A stretch of DNA of 64,000 bases from positions 744,001 through 808,000 of the forward strand of contig JASANH010000908.1 in the NCBI GenBank assembly GCA_030248295.1, written 5' to 3'. Below the pieces are notes generated by a model. It was not told where the DNA came from and made no database searches. It saw only the letters and a program-made list of their open reading frames with translations. A program made the position numbers and the translations under genes. Shown here piece by piece: positions 1 to 9,991 of this stretch; within the stretch, counting starts at the first letter, position 1; each line of letters starts with the position of its first letter. Origin of the DNA: Mesodorylaimus sp. YZB2_4 (lineage: Eukaryota; Nematoda; Enoplea; Dorylaimida; Dorylaimidae).

Positions 1-2
1 AG

Positions 3-317
3 GAGGACGAAGAATGCTATTGTTGCGCCGTACTCATGCAAGGAAGCAAAATGATCACTGCCTTTCCCATGCTCACTAAGGACGCCGAGAATCAGGGAAC
101 TGGCCCCAAAAGTACGGTCAGCAGTGTCATCGACCCGTCGACTTTCGACAGCAGCAGCGACTTGAGCAGCAGCGAATCGGTAGAAGAAATCGAGGCAAGG
201 GAAGTGGAAAATTTCGTGCAAAACGAAGATTCGCAGACGAGCAGCGGAAATGACAATAAGTCGATGGCCACATCAAGTAGTGACAAGACCAAGGACAGCG
301 CGAAAGAGCCTAGGTAA
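3..317 (+). CDS. 3' end of an unidentified gene (partial)
   Basis: An open frame runs from the first bases of the window to a TAA at 315-317, so this is the C-terminal end of a gene that starts outside. The visible part begins with an acidic stretch and a CYCC cluster and continues as a low-complexity, Ser/Asp/Glu-rich tail, probably disordered. The Cys cluster might be a palmitoylation site or the end of a domain lying outside the window. No family is recognisable. It could also be a chance frame, but the biased composition over about 100 codons favours coding. Confidence 0.4.
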   Translation, partial: EDEECYCCAVLMQGSKMITAFPMLTKDAENQGTGPKSTVSSVIDPSTFDSSSDLSSSESVEEIEAREVENFVQNEDSQTSSGNDNKSMATSSSDKTKDSAKEPR

Positions 318-1257
318 CAGCTTGTGACGCGTCAGAATGTTCTGTTCGATGCAAAGCGACCACGCTTTGCGAGAGCAGTGGTGTGACATATGTGACAACG
401 AGAAAGCCATACGATAATCAGCCTAAGACTTGCAGCGCAGGATCAGAACCAGACGGAAAGAATGACCAGTTCGAAATTTAAAAAAGATCGCATGCGAGCT
501 AACAGTGTTGTCAATGCAACAAGGAAATTAGTGCCCCTTTCGAACAAAAGCCCTGCATGAGGATCCGAAAGATGAAAGGTGCTCCCAGTCCGAGGTATTC
601 TTTTTGAATCACTCCATAATGATGCATCTGTCATCATTATGCAAAGCACCCTGGCGTTGTGCAGAACTCTAAATAAGAAAGATGTGCCTCAGATATGACT
701 CGATTTTGAAAAAACGGTGCTGCTCTCCGCAAAAAAACCCTAATCGTTAGCTCCTTTGTCCTTTCCAGCACTTGAATAGTTGACACATGCCAGAAAACTT
801 GGATCAGAGCACTGACGCAAATGCTGTAGACGTAGCTAGAATGTGAATCAAAAGGTTTGAATGTATGCCTTCTCCCATTGAAAGCAACTTTCTGCTCAAA
901 TAATGAAACCATCCACATGACACATACAGCAGTATTATACTCGTATGGTAAAATTCTGCATAGCACGATATCTTCACAGTACTGGATTCTTGGTTAATAT
1001 GCTTAGGGCATTTTCTTAGTTGTCGAAATTTTGTCCCGCCACTCCTTATTTCTTCCCTTGATATTTGTCGTCTTTTTTATTCATTTGCCGCGAGTGATTA
1101 TCTCGGTCATCCTTTGTGCCATCGCCTTGATATCTCTATCGAAGAAGAACAAATTTTCCGAAAGCACCTTTCCGCGCAACTCATACTTTAGCACTGACTT
1201 TTACTGAATTTTGTATGCTTCAGACTACTAGTAATTGAATAATCCTTGCCACTTGCG
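318..1257. other. Intergenic, nothing recognised
   Basis: About 0.9 kb without a convincing frame. Short frames on both strands here have no biased composition, no splice context and no family resemblance. Confidence 0.5.
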
Positions 1258-1581
1258 CTAGTCTAAACTACCGTGCGACAACGCACCATTGATTTGGTGT
1301 TTCATTAGAGTAGACAAGCTCACCTTCTTATGTCCTTCATATTTTTGGTTATTTGGGTTACACTGGTCTGCCTTGTTATCGTTTGCAGCTTGCTTAGCCT
1401 TGTCCGATTTTTCCTTGGGAAGAAAATGCGGGTTGTTGCTGTTTAATTGATTGGCTCGATTGTCCCTTTGCGCCTTGTCTTCTGCATCCTGAAAAATCTT
1501 GATCATGATCTGGGATCGATCCGTGACATTCTGATTTGATTGGACCTGTTTCTGGTTAGACGCTGACCGATCCTTTTCCAT
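1258..1581 (-). CDS. Possible small Asn/Gln/Lys-rich hydrophilic protein
   Basis: The ATG at 1581 opens a 107-codon minus-strand frame ending at 1258. The product is very hydrophilic, rich in Asn, Gln, Lys and Asp, with no membrane segment and no recognised domain. The frame extends 14 codons further upstream, but an acceptor-like tract ending in AG at 1588-1589 lies six bases before this ATG, so I prefer 1581 as the start. That arrangement recurs at better-supported genes here. The skewed composition is unlike the chance frames around it. Function unknown; it could be one exon of a longer gene. Confidence 0.35.
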   Translation of the reverse strand: MEKDRSASNQKQVQSNQNVTDRSQIMIKIFQDAEDKAQRDNRANQLNSNNPHFLPKEKSDKAKQAANDNKADQCNPNNQKYEGHKKVSLSTLMKHQINGALSHGSLD

Positions 1582-3072
1582 GTTGCACTGGGTAAATAAT
1601 AGTGGTGATACTAGCTGAACCAAACGAAGTACGTACAGTGAACACTCTGATCAGGGATACCACTTCTCTGGCTGTGCCGATTGTTTGCTTCCAAACACTG
1701 ATGGCATACGCGTTCAAGCGTCGGGTTTTATAGAGTTTGTTCGACGTTGGGCAGAAACGCGGAAAAGAGTTGCATTGCGCTATTTGCGGCTCGTTTCGTC
1801 TGAAATGTTCTCCATGACTCAGGTTATTCTTGTGACAACAACGAAATACTGTAATGAGGGCCCTGTTGCTCACCACCTGCATTGCATATTGCGCGATATC
1901 CGTCACTTGAAGCTTGAAATGGATATTCATCTATCTTCTTGTGTCGGACGTTGTTCGTGTTTACTTTTCTAGCCATCATTCAAGGCAATCCTAACATGAC
2001 AAAGACGGCCATAAACAGCCAGCCATAGAAAAAGCCATTTGATAAATTCGTCAATTTTTGAATCCGCTATTTGAGTCCGGTTTTTCTCTAGTGGCAGCGG
2101 CCAAACAACATAGATTGTAGGAGGGCAGGGGAAGCCTGCACACCCGTCATTTCCGTTCTGTGCCTCCGCCTATCGGTAGCGCTACATGAGGGCATGAGGG
2201 CGATCGCACCCTCTGGGCACTAGCAGATGGATTCAGGAGTGTTCAACAGAAGAGATACCGCGTTACCTGTGTCTGCACTCGGAGCACCTCAAATGTCCTG
2301 CTTTATTGCAACGGCCTAGCGGCATGGCAACAAGGGTTGTTTTTTGACGCCCGTTTTATCTTGGACAATCCCAGCCGCTCGCTCGCTGGACGGATTGGAC
2401 CAAGTCCAGACTACTGAACCATTGTGGGCCAGATGATAACGGCCTCTTCCTGAACACCATCATGCTTTATTCTTATCTGAACGCGTATGAGCACTCTGTG
2501 AGATAAGAAAAAGCAGCAGCCATCAAAGCCGGAAGTATGGTTCGATGCGATGCGTCACATAACCTTGCGATGCGACGGTTTAGGCGCCTTTTTACATTGT
2601 CAGTTGACCTGAAAGTGTCGCATAGCACGCTTATTTGACGAATCGCATCGAACTATTCTTTGGGCTTAACTGTGTTTACTGGGAAGTCTCCCCTCTAATA
2701 AATGCGTCACCCTCTGGACCCGTTTCTGCATATTGTAAGTCCCTTCAAATAGTTCCTGTCTTTGGCTAAAATGGCGGTTATACTTGCAAGTAGCACGTGA
2801 TCGACATGTTTACAGAATTTATTACATACGAGAGGCTTGCTGCCATCCCATCTTGGTCGTCTTCCATCGACTTCGATTACTAGAAGCCTAAGCACAGAAA
2901 CCGCAAAATAAACCACCGTGTTCCGAGCAATCAAGCGGGAGGAGGTAGTACAGTGTCCATATGCTCCGATCGTTTACAATGCCTGCTACCCATAGCAATC
3001 ACGGCACTAGTTTGAGTCAGTCTCCCCCGCATATCAGTCCGTATTTGCATTCTCGCGCTTGCGTACTCCATT
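1582..3072. other. Intergenic, no gene recognised
   Basis: About 1.5 kb with only short overlapping frames on both strands and no family resemblance. It ends at the start of the orphan gene at 3073. I see no tRNA, rRNA or clear repeat. Confidence 0.45.
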
Positions 3073-4341
3073 ATGTCAGAAAACGTGAGCTGGTTGATCA
3101 TCGGTTCATTATCGGCGGCAGCGTTCCTCCAATTTGGCTCAGTGGTTCGCGATATTTGGAAAGCATTTACAGCCAAGCGGCTGCTTACCGACTACGAGCG
3201 AGTTGTCAAAAAGGGTGAGACCCGTCGTGGATGGCGCTTGATCCTCCCCCCTTTCCCTGGCTTCAGTAAAGACAGTGTGGGCCTGGTTCATCGCTATCGA
3301 GTATATCCGCAGTTCATCGACATCGACGATCGAGCGAAACCGCTGCAATCCTCCGATATTAGCATCGCCTTCTACCTTCAGCACCCGCTGCCGAATGGTC
3401 GCAAGGTGTGCAGCGTCCGTCGATATCAGCCAATTCGAGCCAGAGAGAAAGTGCTGTTCAGTTTGGAGTACGATCCGTTGCAATGGTGGTGGAATTTTAC
3501 TGGTCATCTTAGTTCACGTTCTATCCTGACCATTTTTCAAAGTTCGCTTTGGCCCGACCCGCAGGGACAACGCTTTTTGGTCGTGCTATCTGACTCGTAT
3601 TATCGAAAGGCTTGGAACGCGATTCTTCGGTCGCCCGTTCATGATCGAGAGTCGCTAGTTCTTTGCGCGTACTTGACGAAATCACCAAAACTATATCTCC
3701 GCATCGTTTTCTTTGCTCACTTCGATCATGATGACGGACAACGAATAGAATTTTACGACTGCAAGTACGATTATCCATTACCGATCAGCGATCATCCTAT
3801 TCGACCTTCGATATGGGACTCGATATCCATTCCGGTTGGACCAGTCTGGAATACATTTCGATGTTCGACATCGTTCATGTTCATACTGGCTTCTCGCGGC
3901 CATCCCGACAGCTCAACTGCCGTCTGCATTTCACTCGATCACATAAAAACCTGGCGCTTGCAGACATCGACTGAATGGCTTGACTGGTTTCAAAGCACAG
4001 CGATGGGTGCCAGCATCATCAAAGCATCTCGAGCTTTCTCAGCTTTGTCGCTGCCACCCGAATGGAAGGGAGGAATCATGTGGAAGGTAGAAGGCATACG
4101 ATACCTTGGTCGCGTTTGTCCGCATCCCAACGGCAACTCCGTTCTTGGATTGACCGACTATGAAGGCACTTTGCGTCGATGGATTTCACCACCATCGCTG
4201 AAACAGCTGTCTATTGAGGCCGTATTCACGGCTATCCGGGACCTAAAAATTACAGATTTGAATGAATCGATTGGGTTTGATGTATCTGAAGGAATTGCCG
4301 ACCAAGATTGTGATGACCAATTTGTAGTCATTCGAGTGTGA
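3073..4341 (+). CDS. Intronless orphan protein, 422 aa, N-terminal membrane anchor
   Basis: A single open frame of 422 codons, the longest uninterrupted one in the first 16 kb. Residues 5-25 form a hydrophobic segment (signal anchor), followed by a basic stretch. The remainder is a mixed globular sequence rich in Trp, Tyr and Phe with an acidic end. A Trp-rich patch (QWWWNF) lies near residues 137-142. I recognise no family. It is intronless, whereas the identified genes around it are mostly multi-exon, so it may be a retrocopy or a fast-evolving lineage-specific gene. The intact frame over 1.27 kb argues for selection. Alternative frames over the same stretch are shadows. Confidence 0.7.
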   Translation: MSENVSWLIIGSLSAAAFLQFGSVVRDIWKAFTAKRLLTDYERVVKKGETRRGWRLILPPFPGFSKDSVGLVHRYRVYPQFIDIDDRAKPLQSSDISIAFYLQHPLPNGRKVCSVRRYQPIRAREKVLFSLEYDPLQWWWNFTGHLSSRSILTIFQSSLWPDPQGQRFLVVLSDSYYRKAWNAILRSPVHDRESLVLCAYLTKSPKLYLRIVFFAHFDHDDGQRIEFYDCKYDYPLPISDHPIRPSIWDSISIPVGPVWNTFRCSTSFMFILASRGHPDSSTAVCISLDHIKTWRLQTSTEWLDWFQSTAMGASIIKASRAFSALSLPPEWKGGIMWKVEGIRYLGRVCPHPNGNSVLGLTDYEGTLRRWISPPSLKQLSIEAVFTAIRDLKITDLNESIGFDVSEGIADQDCDDQFVVIRV

Positions 4342-5340
4342 TTCAGATCGACTAGTGCCGAGTCTGTTGAATATCGTATTGTGTATAACAGGAACCGTAT
4401 TTGTGCTGGTCTCCTGCCTGGTACTCCTCTACGTTCACTTATAAGGGCAAGGATAACTTATTGGCGACAAAAGAATGAAAAAGCCTGCACAGACAAAAAG
4501 TATATATATGTATCGTATCTTTTCGAAGTCTCTTCCAGCTGCACAAATCCGTATGCAGCAGTTAGAACTGAACGAAGCGCAAGCGGCAGGAACTGTATAT
4601 CTTTTAGTACCGTACCATCACGGAATCATAATTGGCCGCTGTAGCCGCCTTTCGGTTTTAAAATCCTTACCCTTTGAAAACATAACAGTCGTAAGGGGCC
4701 AGGCTGGATTACGGAAAATTTATCGCCAGTAAAATTCGTCGTCTGTCGAAAAAATCGTCTACGTGGTATGTAATGGAGAAAACCAGAAGGAAAAGTAAAT
4801 AACCTAAGAAATTGTAATTGTGCGTTAATTCCCGTAAATCGACCACTGATCAGGTTCACATCTGTTCACAGTTTTAGCAATGTAATCAGCAACTATAGCT
4901 TATTAGCAGGTTATGTTAGTAGGTTGTGGTGGCAGCTGGCCAGCACTATTGCTGGATGATCAACTCATTACGGCTTTCTTCCAGGTTTTTGTAAATTCTT
5001 AAATCAAATGGCCAATCAGTGCAGAAAATCCACGATGCGTACCTTTAACTAATCGAATTATCCGAGGATGACTAGGGCCTGGATGACCAAAACTCTGCAA
5101 TCGTAGACGGGAGCCACCCTTTGCATATTCGGTGTGGGCCTGCTATGCAGGGCGAAGTTCGAACTTGTTCCAAGCGGTTTCCCTCCACTGTCTTACGATT
5201 AGTGACTCTGAGCAAACGATCACTACGATTCGACTTCATCGAGCAGGTCAATGTTAAGTCCTTCTGCAGTTCATCAAACGAGTAGGTCCATGATTCAGGG
5301 TGTCTCTTTAATACGGATCTCTCTTCAGGTATGGAATAGA
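4342..5340. other. Intergenic, no gene recognised
   Basis: About 1 kb after the orphan gene. Overlapping short frames near 4381-4732 have no recognisable content. The rest is mixed-composition DNA leading into the minisatellite at about 5348. Confidence 0.4.
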
Positions 5341-5347
5341 AGTACGG

Positions 5348-5545
5348 ACGGGTGTTAGCCCCGATCAGCTTGGGTCGCTTTGAGCGGCGCGTGGTTTGGT
5401 TGTGTAGGCATAGCTAAAGTGACCATCCCGTCAGTGTTAGTACTGATCGACTTGGGTTGCTTTGAGTGGTGCGTGGTGTTGGAGGAGATTGGGCGTAGCG
5501 AGGGTGACCATCCCGTCGGTGTTAGTCCCGAGCGGCTTGTGTCGC
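5348..5545. repeat. Degenerate minisatellite
   Basis: A unit of roughly 85-100 bp recurs. It includes GTGTTAG followed by a CCCGATC-like core, then CTTGGGT(C/T)GCTTTGAG and GCGTGG. Copies begin near 5351, 5432 and 5518, and the linker ACCATCCCGTC precedes the later ones. A further diverged unit occurs near 5818-5910. Units differ by substitutions and small indels, so the array is old. The repeats create short open frames on both strands that I do not regard as genes. Confidence 0.7.
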
Positions 5546-5818
5546 GTCTTACACGAAAGGTCATGAACAGTTCCGGGTTCTCTGACTGTATTTCCCTGCT
5601 TTCGTAGCCTCCCCACAGTCATAACTCACTGCTATTGCATTATTCAATTAGCTCCCCGCTTCCTACGCCATCTCAATCACCCAGGAATACTCGTTTACTT
5701 CACCAATTGCTAACCCGCCTCTTTGTCTTCTCATCCCTATATAAGGACCGGTTTAATTGGCATTAAGGTAGTGCAAATAAAGGTGTCTTATTACTCCTTG
5801 TGGTTCATCGACGCCACA
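5521..5818 (+). mobile_element. Possible solo LTR
   Basis: The segment starts with TGTTAG and ends with GCCACA, giving TG...CA termini. Inside are a TATA-like TATATAAGG at 5737-5745 and an AATAAA signal near 5776, spaced as in a retrotransposon LTR. No second LTR and no gag or pol frame lie nearby, so it would be a solo LTR. No target-site duplication is evident, and the start overlaps the minisatellite, so the boundary is uncertain. Confidence 0.3.
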
Positions 5819-5999
5819 GCTTGGGTCACTTGGCGTGACGCGTGGAGCGAGGTGTAGCGTGTTGGAGCAAACCATCCCGGCAGTGTTAGCCCCGATCGGC
5901 TTCGTCTGCCCGCCCGCACTCGGCACTCTCGAGACTGGTGACCTACACCTGGTGTACGCTTGCGAGTCCCTTGAGCTGGAGCTGCCAATATCAGCACGC

Positions 6000-6431
6000 T
6001 TATCTCACCCGTGCGCCAGCCGAACAAATCGAAAATGGAGCATATGCTATACTGATACATCGAAATAATTTACAAAAGGGGCACAAGAAATCATTTGTCC
6101 GAAGAATATCATCGAGAATCATCTTTTTGCTCGTCCTATCGTTCCGACGGATGGAACGAGAGGTCGATCCCGTACAGAGTTCTGTAGGCGACGTTATCGC
6201 CCGAAACGAAATGGCATCGCTGGCCGGTTTCGCGCCTTTCTTTCCGATCGGATCACTGGCGGCATGGGTGACGGTATTGGCAGCTTTGGGTTGCTCTTTC
6301 GCCTGTTCGTCTTCTTTGCTGCCGCAAACACACACGATCATTGCCAAAATCAAGATGCCGGCCACGACGACAGTCGAAAATATTGACAACATGATCGTCG
6401 ATTGGCCATCGTCGCCCGGAACAGGAGCCAT
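6000..6431 (-). CDS. Possible small single-pass membrane protein
   Basis: A minus-strand frame of 143 codons. After a short polar N-terminus, residues 13-36 form a strong hydrophobic segment ending in Cys residues, followed by a Lys/Glu/Gln-rich presumed cytoplasmic tail. That order resembles the final exon of a type I receptor or a small membrane adaptor. The C-terminal third looks less protein-like, and a GTACGG donor candidate near 6171-6176 may end the exon earlier. A plus-strand frame over the same bases looks like its shadow. No family recognised. Confidence 0.35.
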   Translation of the reverse strand: MAPVPGDDGQSTIMLSIFSTVVVAGILILAMIVCVCGSKEDEQAKEQPKAANTVTHAASDPIGKKGAKPASDAISFRAITSPTELCTGSTSRSIRRNDRTSKKMILDDILRTNDFLCPFCKLFRCISIAYAPFSICSAGARVR

Positions 6432-6671
6432 CAGTGTGGTCCAATTTCAGCGATGCCCCAGCCAATTTCAGCAGCTTTCAGCGAAACAAAGCACCCGGCC
6501 CAGTCTTCGGAACGCGACTGACTCTGGTACTGATTCCCTGGTATTGTAAAGAAATCGTCAGAATGTGAAAGCTGCTTTCTCGTTCAGCACTTTACACATT
6601 CTTCAGACAAATGGATGTGATACCCGACACTGGCAGAGGAGTGCTACTGTTTGATCGATCACTCAGCACTT

Positions 6672-6880
6672 GGTAATGGTGTAACCCCCCGCCTGGTAGG
6701 CCATGGCGAGTGGGAGAGAGTAATCGATACTCTCCCCTGGCTGGGAAACGTCAACCCCTCGGGTTGATGTTTCAGCCGTAGGTATAGTCGCAAGACTATC
6801 CTGCTCCAGTCGGAGTTTCTGTCCCGCCGACTTCGGTCGGCCGCCTCCCTCCTACGCCTGCCAGGCCTGGTTACAATGGG
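6672..6880 (-). repeat. ~200-bp MITE, copy 1
   Basis: A copy of the short element best defined at 15828-16026, in opposite orientation. It begins with a GGTAATGGTGTAACC terminus and ends near GGTTACAATGG. Inside are the family's shared blocks: a GAGAGAGTAATCGATACTCTC palindrome-like core, CTGGCTGGGA, and a GTTGATGTTTC block before the AGTCGCAAGACTAT segment. It does not encode protein. Confidence 0.7.
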
Positions 6881-7050
6881 ACACGTAGGCGCAAGGACCA
6901 GTTACTGCGGTTGTATAATGTGCTCGTGGACCACTCAAGTAATAAGCAATTTCTTCTTCTATCAAATACAGTATTTTATCCAGCCTTCACTTGGCTTGAA
7001 GCCAGGTTAAATGATGAAGCATAAGCGTGCTACAGATACTGTACACGGAT

Positions 7051-7073
7051 AATTGTTGCTGACTGTGGTGATA
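7051..7073 (+). repeat. 23-bp direct repeat, left copy
   Basis: The 23 bases here, containing TTGCTGACTGTGGTGATA, recur exactly at 9056-9078 in the same orientation. The two copies bracket a 2-kb block containing a MITE copy and the foldback element. The identity contrasts with the diverged repeats inside. It could be a target-site duplication of a long insertion or the remnant of a duplicated border. Confidence 0.75.
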
Positions 7074-7082
7074 TTGAAAATC

Positions 7083-7269
7083 AGCGCACCCAGGCGGCGG
7101 GAGATAGACGAGACCGAAGTCTCTAAGCAAAACACTCCGAAGTCTCCAAGCAAAAAACTCCGACTGGACGTAGGCAAGTCTCGCGACTATACCTGCTCTA
7201 GAAACATCAACCGAAGAGGTTGACGTTCCAGCCAGGGGAGCGTATCGATTACTCCCGACCGCCTGGCGT
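7083..7269 (+). repeat. ~200-bp MITE, copy 2 (right end lost)
   Basis: It has the family's GCGCACCCAGGCGGCGGG start, the GAGACCGAAGTCTC block (duplicated here), the AAGTCTCGCGACTATACCTG block, ACATCAACC and the CAGCCAGGGGAG...ATCGATTAC block. It lacks the terminal GGTTAC motif: at 7270 it abuts the left arm of the foldback element, which suggests one element inserted into the other. Confidence 0.65.
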
Positions 7270-7631
7270 GGGCCTGTTTCACCACGACTCCCTGACTCCG
7301 GACGCGAAACCTATGGAGTCTGGAGTCCAAGGACCGGAGTCCGGAAAAAGAGCGTTTCACCGCGTACTCCGAAAAAGAGTCTAATTGCTGGAGCGGAAAA
7401 TTGACACCAAGGAGCAAGATGTGCAGGTTTAGTCCCACTCTACTCGCCTTCGTATGCTGGAGAGAGGCAAACTGTGAAAGATGCCATTGATGTCTTTGGT
7501 AATTTTGTTTTTGATCTTGCTCACTAATTTCGATTTGAAGGAGATGACAGTAATTAGCAATGCACGCATAATAAAATTATTACAAATTTTTTAATTTTTA
7601 AAAATGATTTTAAAATAGACGCATAGACTTA

Positions 7632-7951
7632 TGCAGAAAAGGGGTTTAAAATGTGTTTTAGAGTCACGCGAGACTCCAAGGTTTTTGCTGGGCCTGTTTC
7701 ACCACGACTCCAGGCTCCGATCCGGAGACTCCAACTCCGGACTGGAGTGCTAAAAGTGTTTCACCATTCTGGAGTCAGACAGAATTTTGGACTCCGGCGC
7801 CCGGAGTCCTTTAGGTGGCAATGGAGCTTCGTTGCGTTCCACCAAAAGTTACAGTAAGACACTCCATGGTGTGCGGGCTCCAGAAAATGGCTCCGATTTG
7901 GAGCAAAAACCTTGGAGTCTCGCGTGACTCTAAAACCCCTTTTCTGCATAA
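7632..7951. repeat. Inner hairpin with ~55-bp arms
   Basis: The stretch at 7632-7689 (CAGAAAAGGGGTTT ... ACTCCAAGGTTTTTGC) returns as its reverse complement at about 7896-7951. Between them lies another GGGCCTGTTTCACCACGACT end near 7689 and more GGAGTC/GACTCC hexamers. The hairpin therefore looks like a second, smaller member of the same element type nested inside the larger foldback. Confidence 0.75.
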
Positions 7952-8013
7952 GCCTAAGCGATGGAAATGAAGTTCATTGATTATTAATTTATTATCTGAC
8001 GATTGGGCGAACT

Positions 8014-8235
8014 ATGAGCTTTGGATTTTACGATAACTTGAATTTAAAAGAGGATGACAAGGAGCCTGATAGAATGCTGCAACTACGACCAGTGTCTACG
8101 TATCTACCTGCAGTGTGCGTCAAGGATCGGTTTCGACGTGAACTGAGGGCGATTTTTAAAAGAATTTTGAGAAACGGGATGAGGTTTTACGAGGAAGAAC
8201 CAGATTATATTTTTCTGATTGTGAAGATGATATAG
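8014..8235 (+). CDS. Short frame inside the foldback element
   Basis: A 73-codon ATG frame with a charged, fairly protein-like product (many Asp, Glu, Arg, Leu). It lies between the inner hairpin and the right arm, so it could be the remnant of a gene once carried or captured by the element. No domain is recognised, and chance cannot be excluded at this length. Confidence 0.2.
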   Translation: MSFGFYDNLNLKEDDKEPDRMLQLRPVSTYLPAVCVKDRFRRELRAIFKRILRNGMRFYEEEPDYIFLIVKMI

Positions 8236-9055
8236 TGATGGTAATCAGTTTTTACCTGCTCTCTTAAAGATCAAACTGCCAATGCCACAATCTATGAAGA
8301 CACGTGCTTGAGTACGTTTCTCATGTGTTCATTCTTATTTTGTTTGGGGCACCCTAGCCTTTGTTCTACTAGTCTTATCGTTAGTTTCCATTTAGCAGGG
8401 CACGCACTATCATAAAACTACAGCATGTTCAACCACGAAGTATGAATCATAGTCGTTCTCTTATATCTTCCTTGTCATCAACCATCCCGCCGCGCTGCAA
8501 CTGCAGTCGGGGCCTACGTCCACATTTAGCAGGGTCATGCTATAGTATTGTAATTTTATCACGCTATTTTAAAATAATTTTAAAAAATTAAAAAAATTTG
8601 TAATAATTATATTATGTGTGCACTGCTAAATTACTGTCATTTCCTTCAAATCGAAATTAGTGAGCAAGATCAAAAACAAAATTACCAAAGACATCAATGG
8701 CATCTTTCACAGGGTGCCTCTCTCCAGCATACAAAGGCGAGTAGAGTGCGACTAAAACTGCACATCTTGCTCCTTGGTGTCAATTTTCCGCTCCAGCAAT
8801 TAGACTCCTTTTCGGAGTACGTGGTGAAACGCTCTTTTTCCGGACTCCGGTCCTGGGACTCCAGACTCCACAGGTTTCGCGTCCGGAGTCAGGGAGTCGT
8901 GGTGAAACAGGCCCGCCGGTCACATTCCTCCCACCGTTGGAAAAATGGCGTCCCCGCCATTCTCCAACTGGGAGAACCAACACTTCAGTGGTGGTGCCTT
9001 ATCAGCGCTAGGTGTTCCACCCACCGTCGCGCTAAGGCGCACCAAACGCTCGCCA

Positions 9056-9078
9056 AATTGTTGCTGACTGTGGTGATA
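9056..9078 (+). repeat. 23-bp direct repeat, right copy
   Basis: Exact second copy of the 23-bp sequence at 7051-7073, about 140 bp beyond the right arm of the foldback element. Confidence 0.75.
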
Positions 9079-9991
9079 ATTGGTTTTTTTCGCATCAAAA
9101 CGAGATAAACCCTTTCCTAGCACATGTGTGCCCAGTCAGTGGTTCTTTAACTTTTCATAGATCTATCTTTCCGCGGCAGTGCGCCATCCAATCCCTACAT
9201 CTTCGATATCTAATGCTGTAAATCTGAGGCTATACTTGTTTATGAGAGCTTTTTGGTAGAGGACTTGGTTATTCGAAGAGGTCACACGAACGTACCAATC
9301 GAGGAAAGATCTCATCCAAAAAAATCTTTAGCGCGGGGCAGGAGTCAGTCGAAAGTGACACAGTCGGGCGCAGTCCGGCTCTTCGGATTTGATTGGGCAA
9401 CAGAAATGTCGCTGTTAATTCGAGATTTCGAACCCTGTGCTTTCATTTGCAATGTCGGAGGTACCTACTTTCAGTGCATATACTGTATATATGTGCACTA
9501 CTCGTACTTCTTTTCTGCACCTGCTCCTCGAGTGGGCACGCCTGTGTTTGGTTATGTGATAAGACATAGACGTGATCTTGACCCAACGTGTCAAGAGCCT
9601 ATTCTGCTTCATACTGTGTGCAGCAATCACTCGATGTCGGTGCTAGATTAATTATGAAGTCATGAAGGTGGTGTTTGTGGCCTTTCCCAAGAATCATGAA
9701 CTAGGCATCTCCAATGGCGACATTTTCCGCATTTTATGCATAGAAAGAACCCGAGACCAGGTTATCACAGCACTCATATACATAACCTGTTATCACTAGT
9801 AGGTTACGACAGCTGACCATCCCGACTATACCGCGTTTTCAATGTGCATTTCGTCACCAGTCGTTGAATTCGCTCCATATAGACTTGGGCTGCCTCTGAG
9901 CCTAAATAAAACGAAAAGTGAGTTCAAAGTCGACATGAAGGTGATCAAAATAAAACTATGCTACCATTACTGGGTTTAGCTACGGGTCTTT
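9079..9991. other. Intergenic, no confident gene
   Basis: A 132-codon plus-strand frame (9253-9651) covers much of this stretch. It has no recognised domain and ordinary composition, and I do not accept it as a gene. The SLC26 stop codon lies at 9992-9994 on the other strand. Confidence 0.4.

Larger units (their letters stand above)
7270..8914. mobile_element. Foldback element with ~350-bp inverted arms
   Basis: The sequence from 7270 to about 7618 reappears as its reverse complement at about 8558-8914, with roughly nine in ten bases matching by eye. Both outer ends read GGGCCTGTTTCACCACGACT. The arms are full of GACTCC/GGAGTC palindromic hexamers next to the ends and have an AT-rich inner edge. 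The ~940-bp centre holds a second, smaller inverted repeat and a 73-codon frame. The termini resemble those of the Harbinger element at 16.1-18.8 kb, so this is probably a non-autonomous relative; no transposase domain is visible inside. Confidence 0.8.

Noticed and set aside
5938-6549. 203-codon plus-strand frame with hydrophobic parts
   Set aside because: It is antisense to a more protein-like minus-strand frame with a cleaner membrane segment and charged tail, and starts within minisatellite DNA.
9253-9651. 132-codon plus-strand frame
   Set aside because: Ordinary composition, no domain, no splice context; not distinguishable from chance in repeat-rich DNA.
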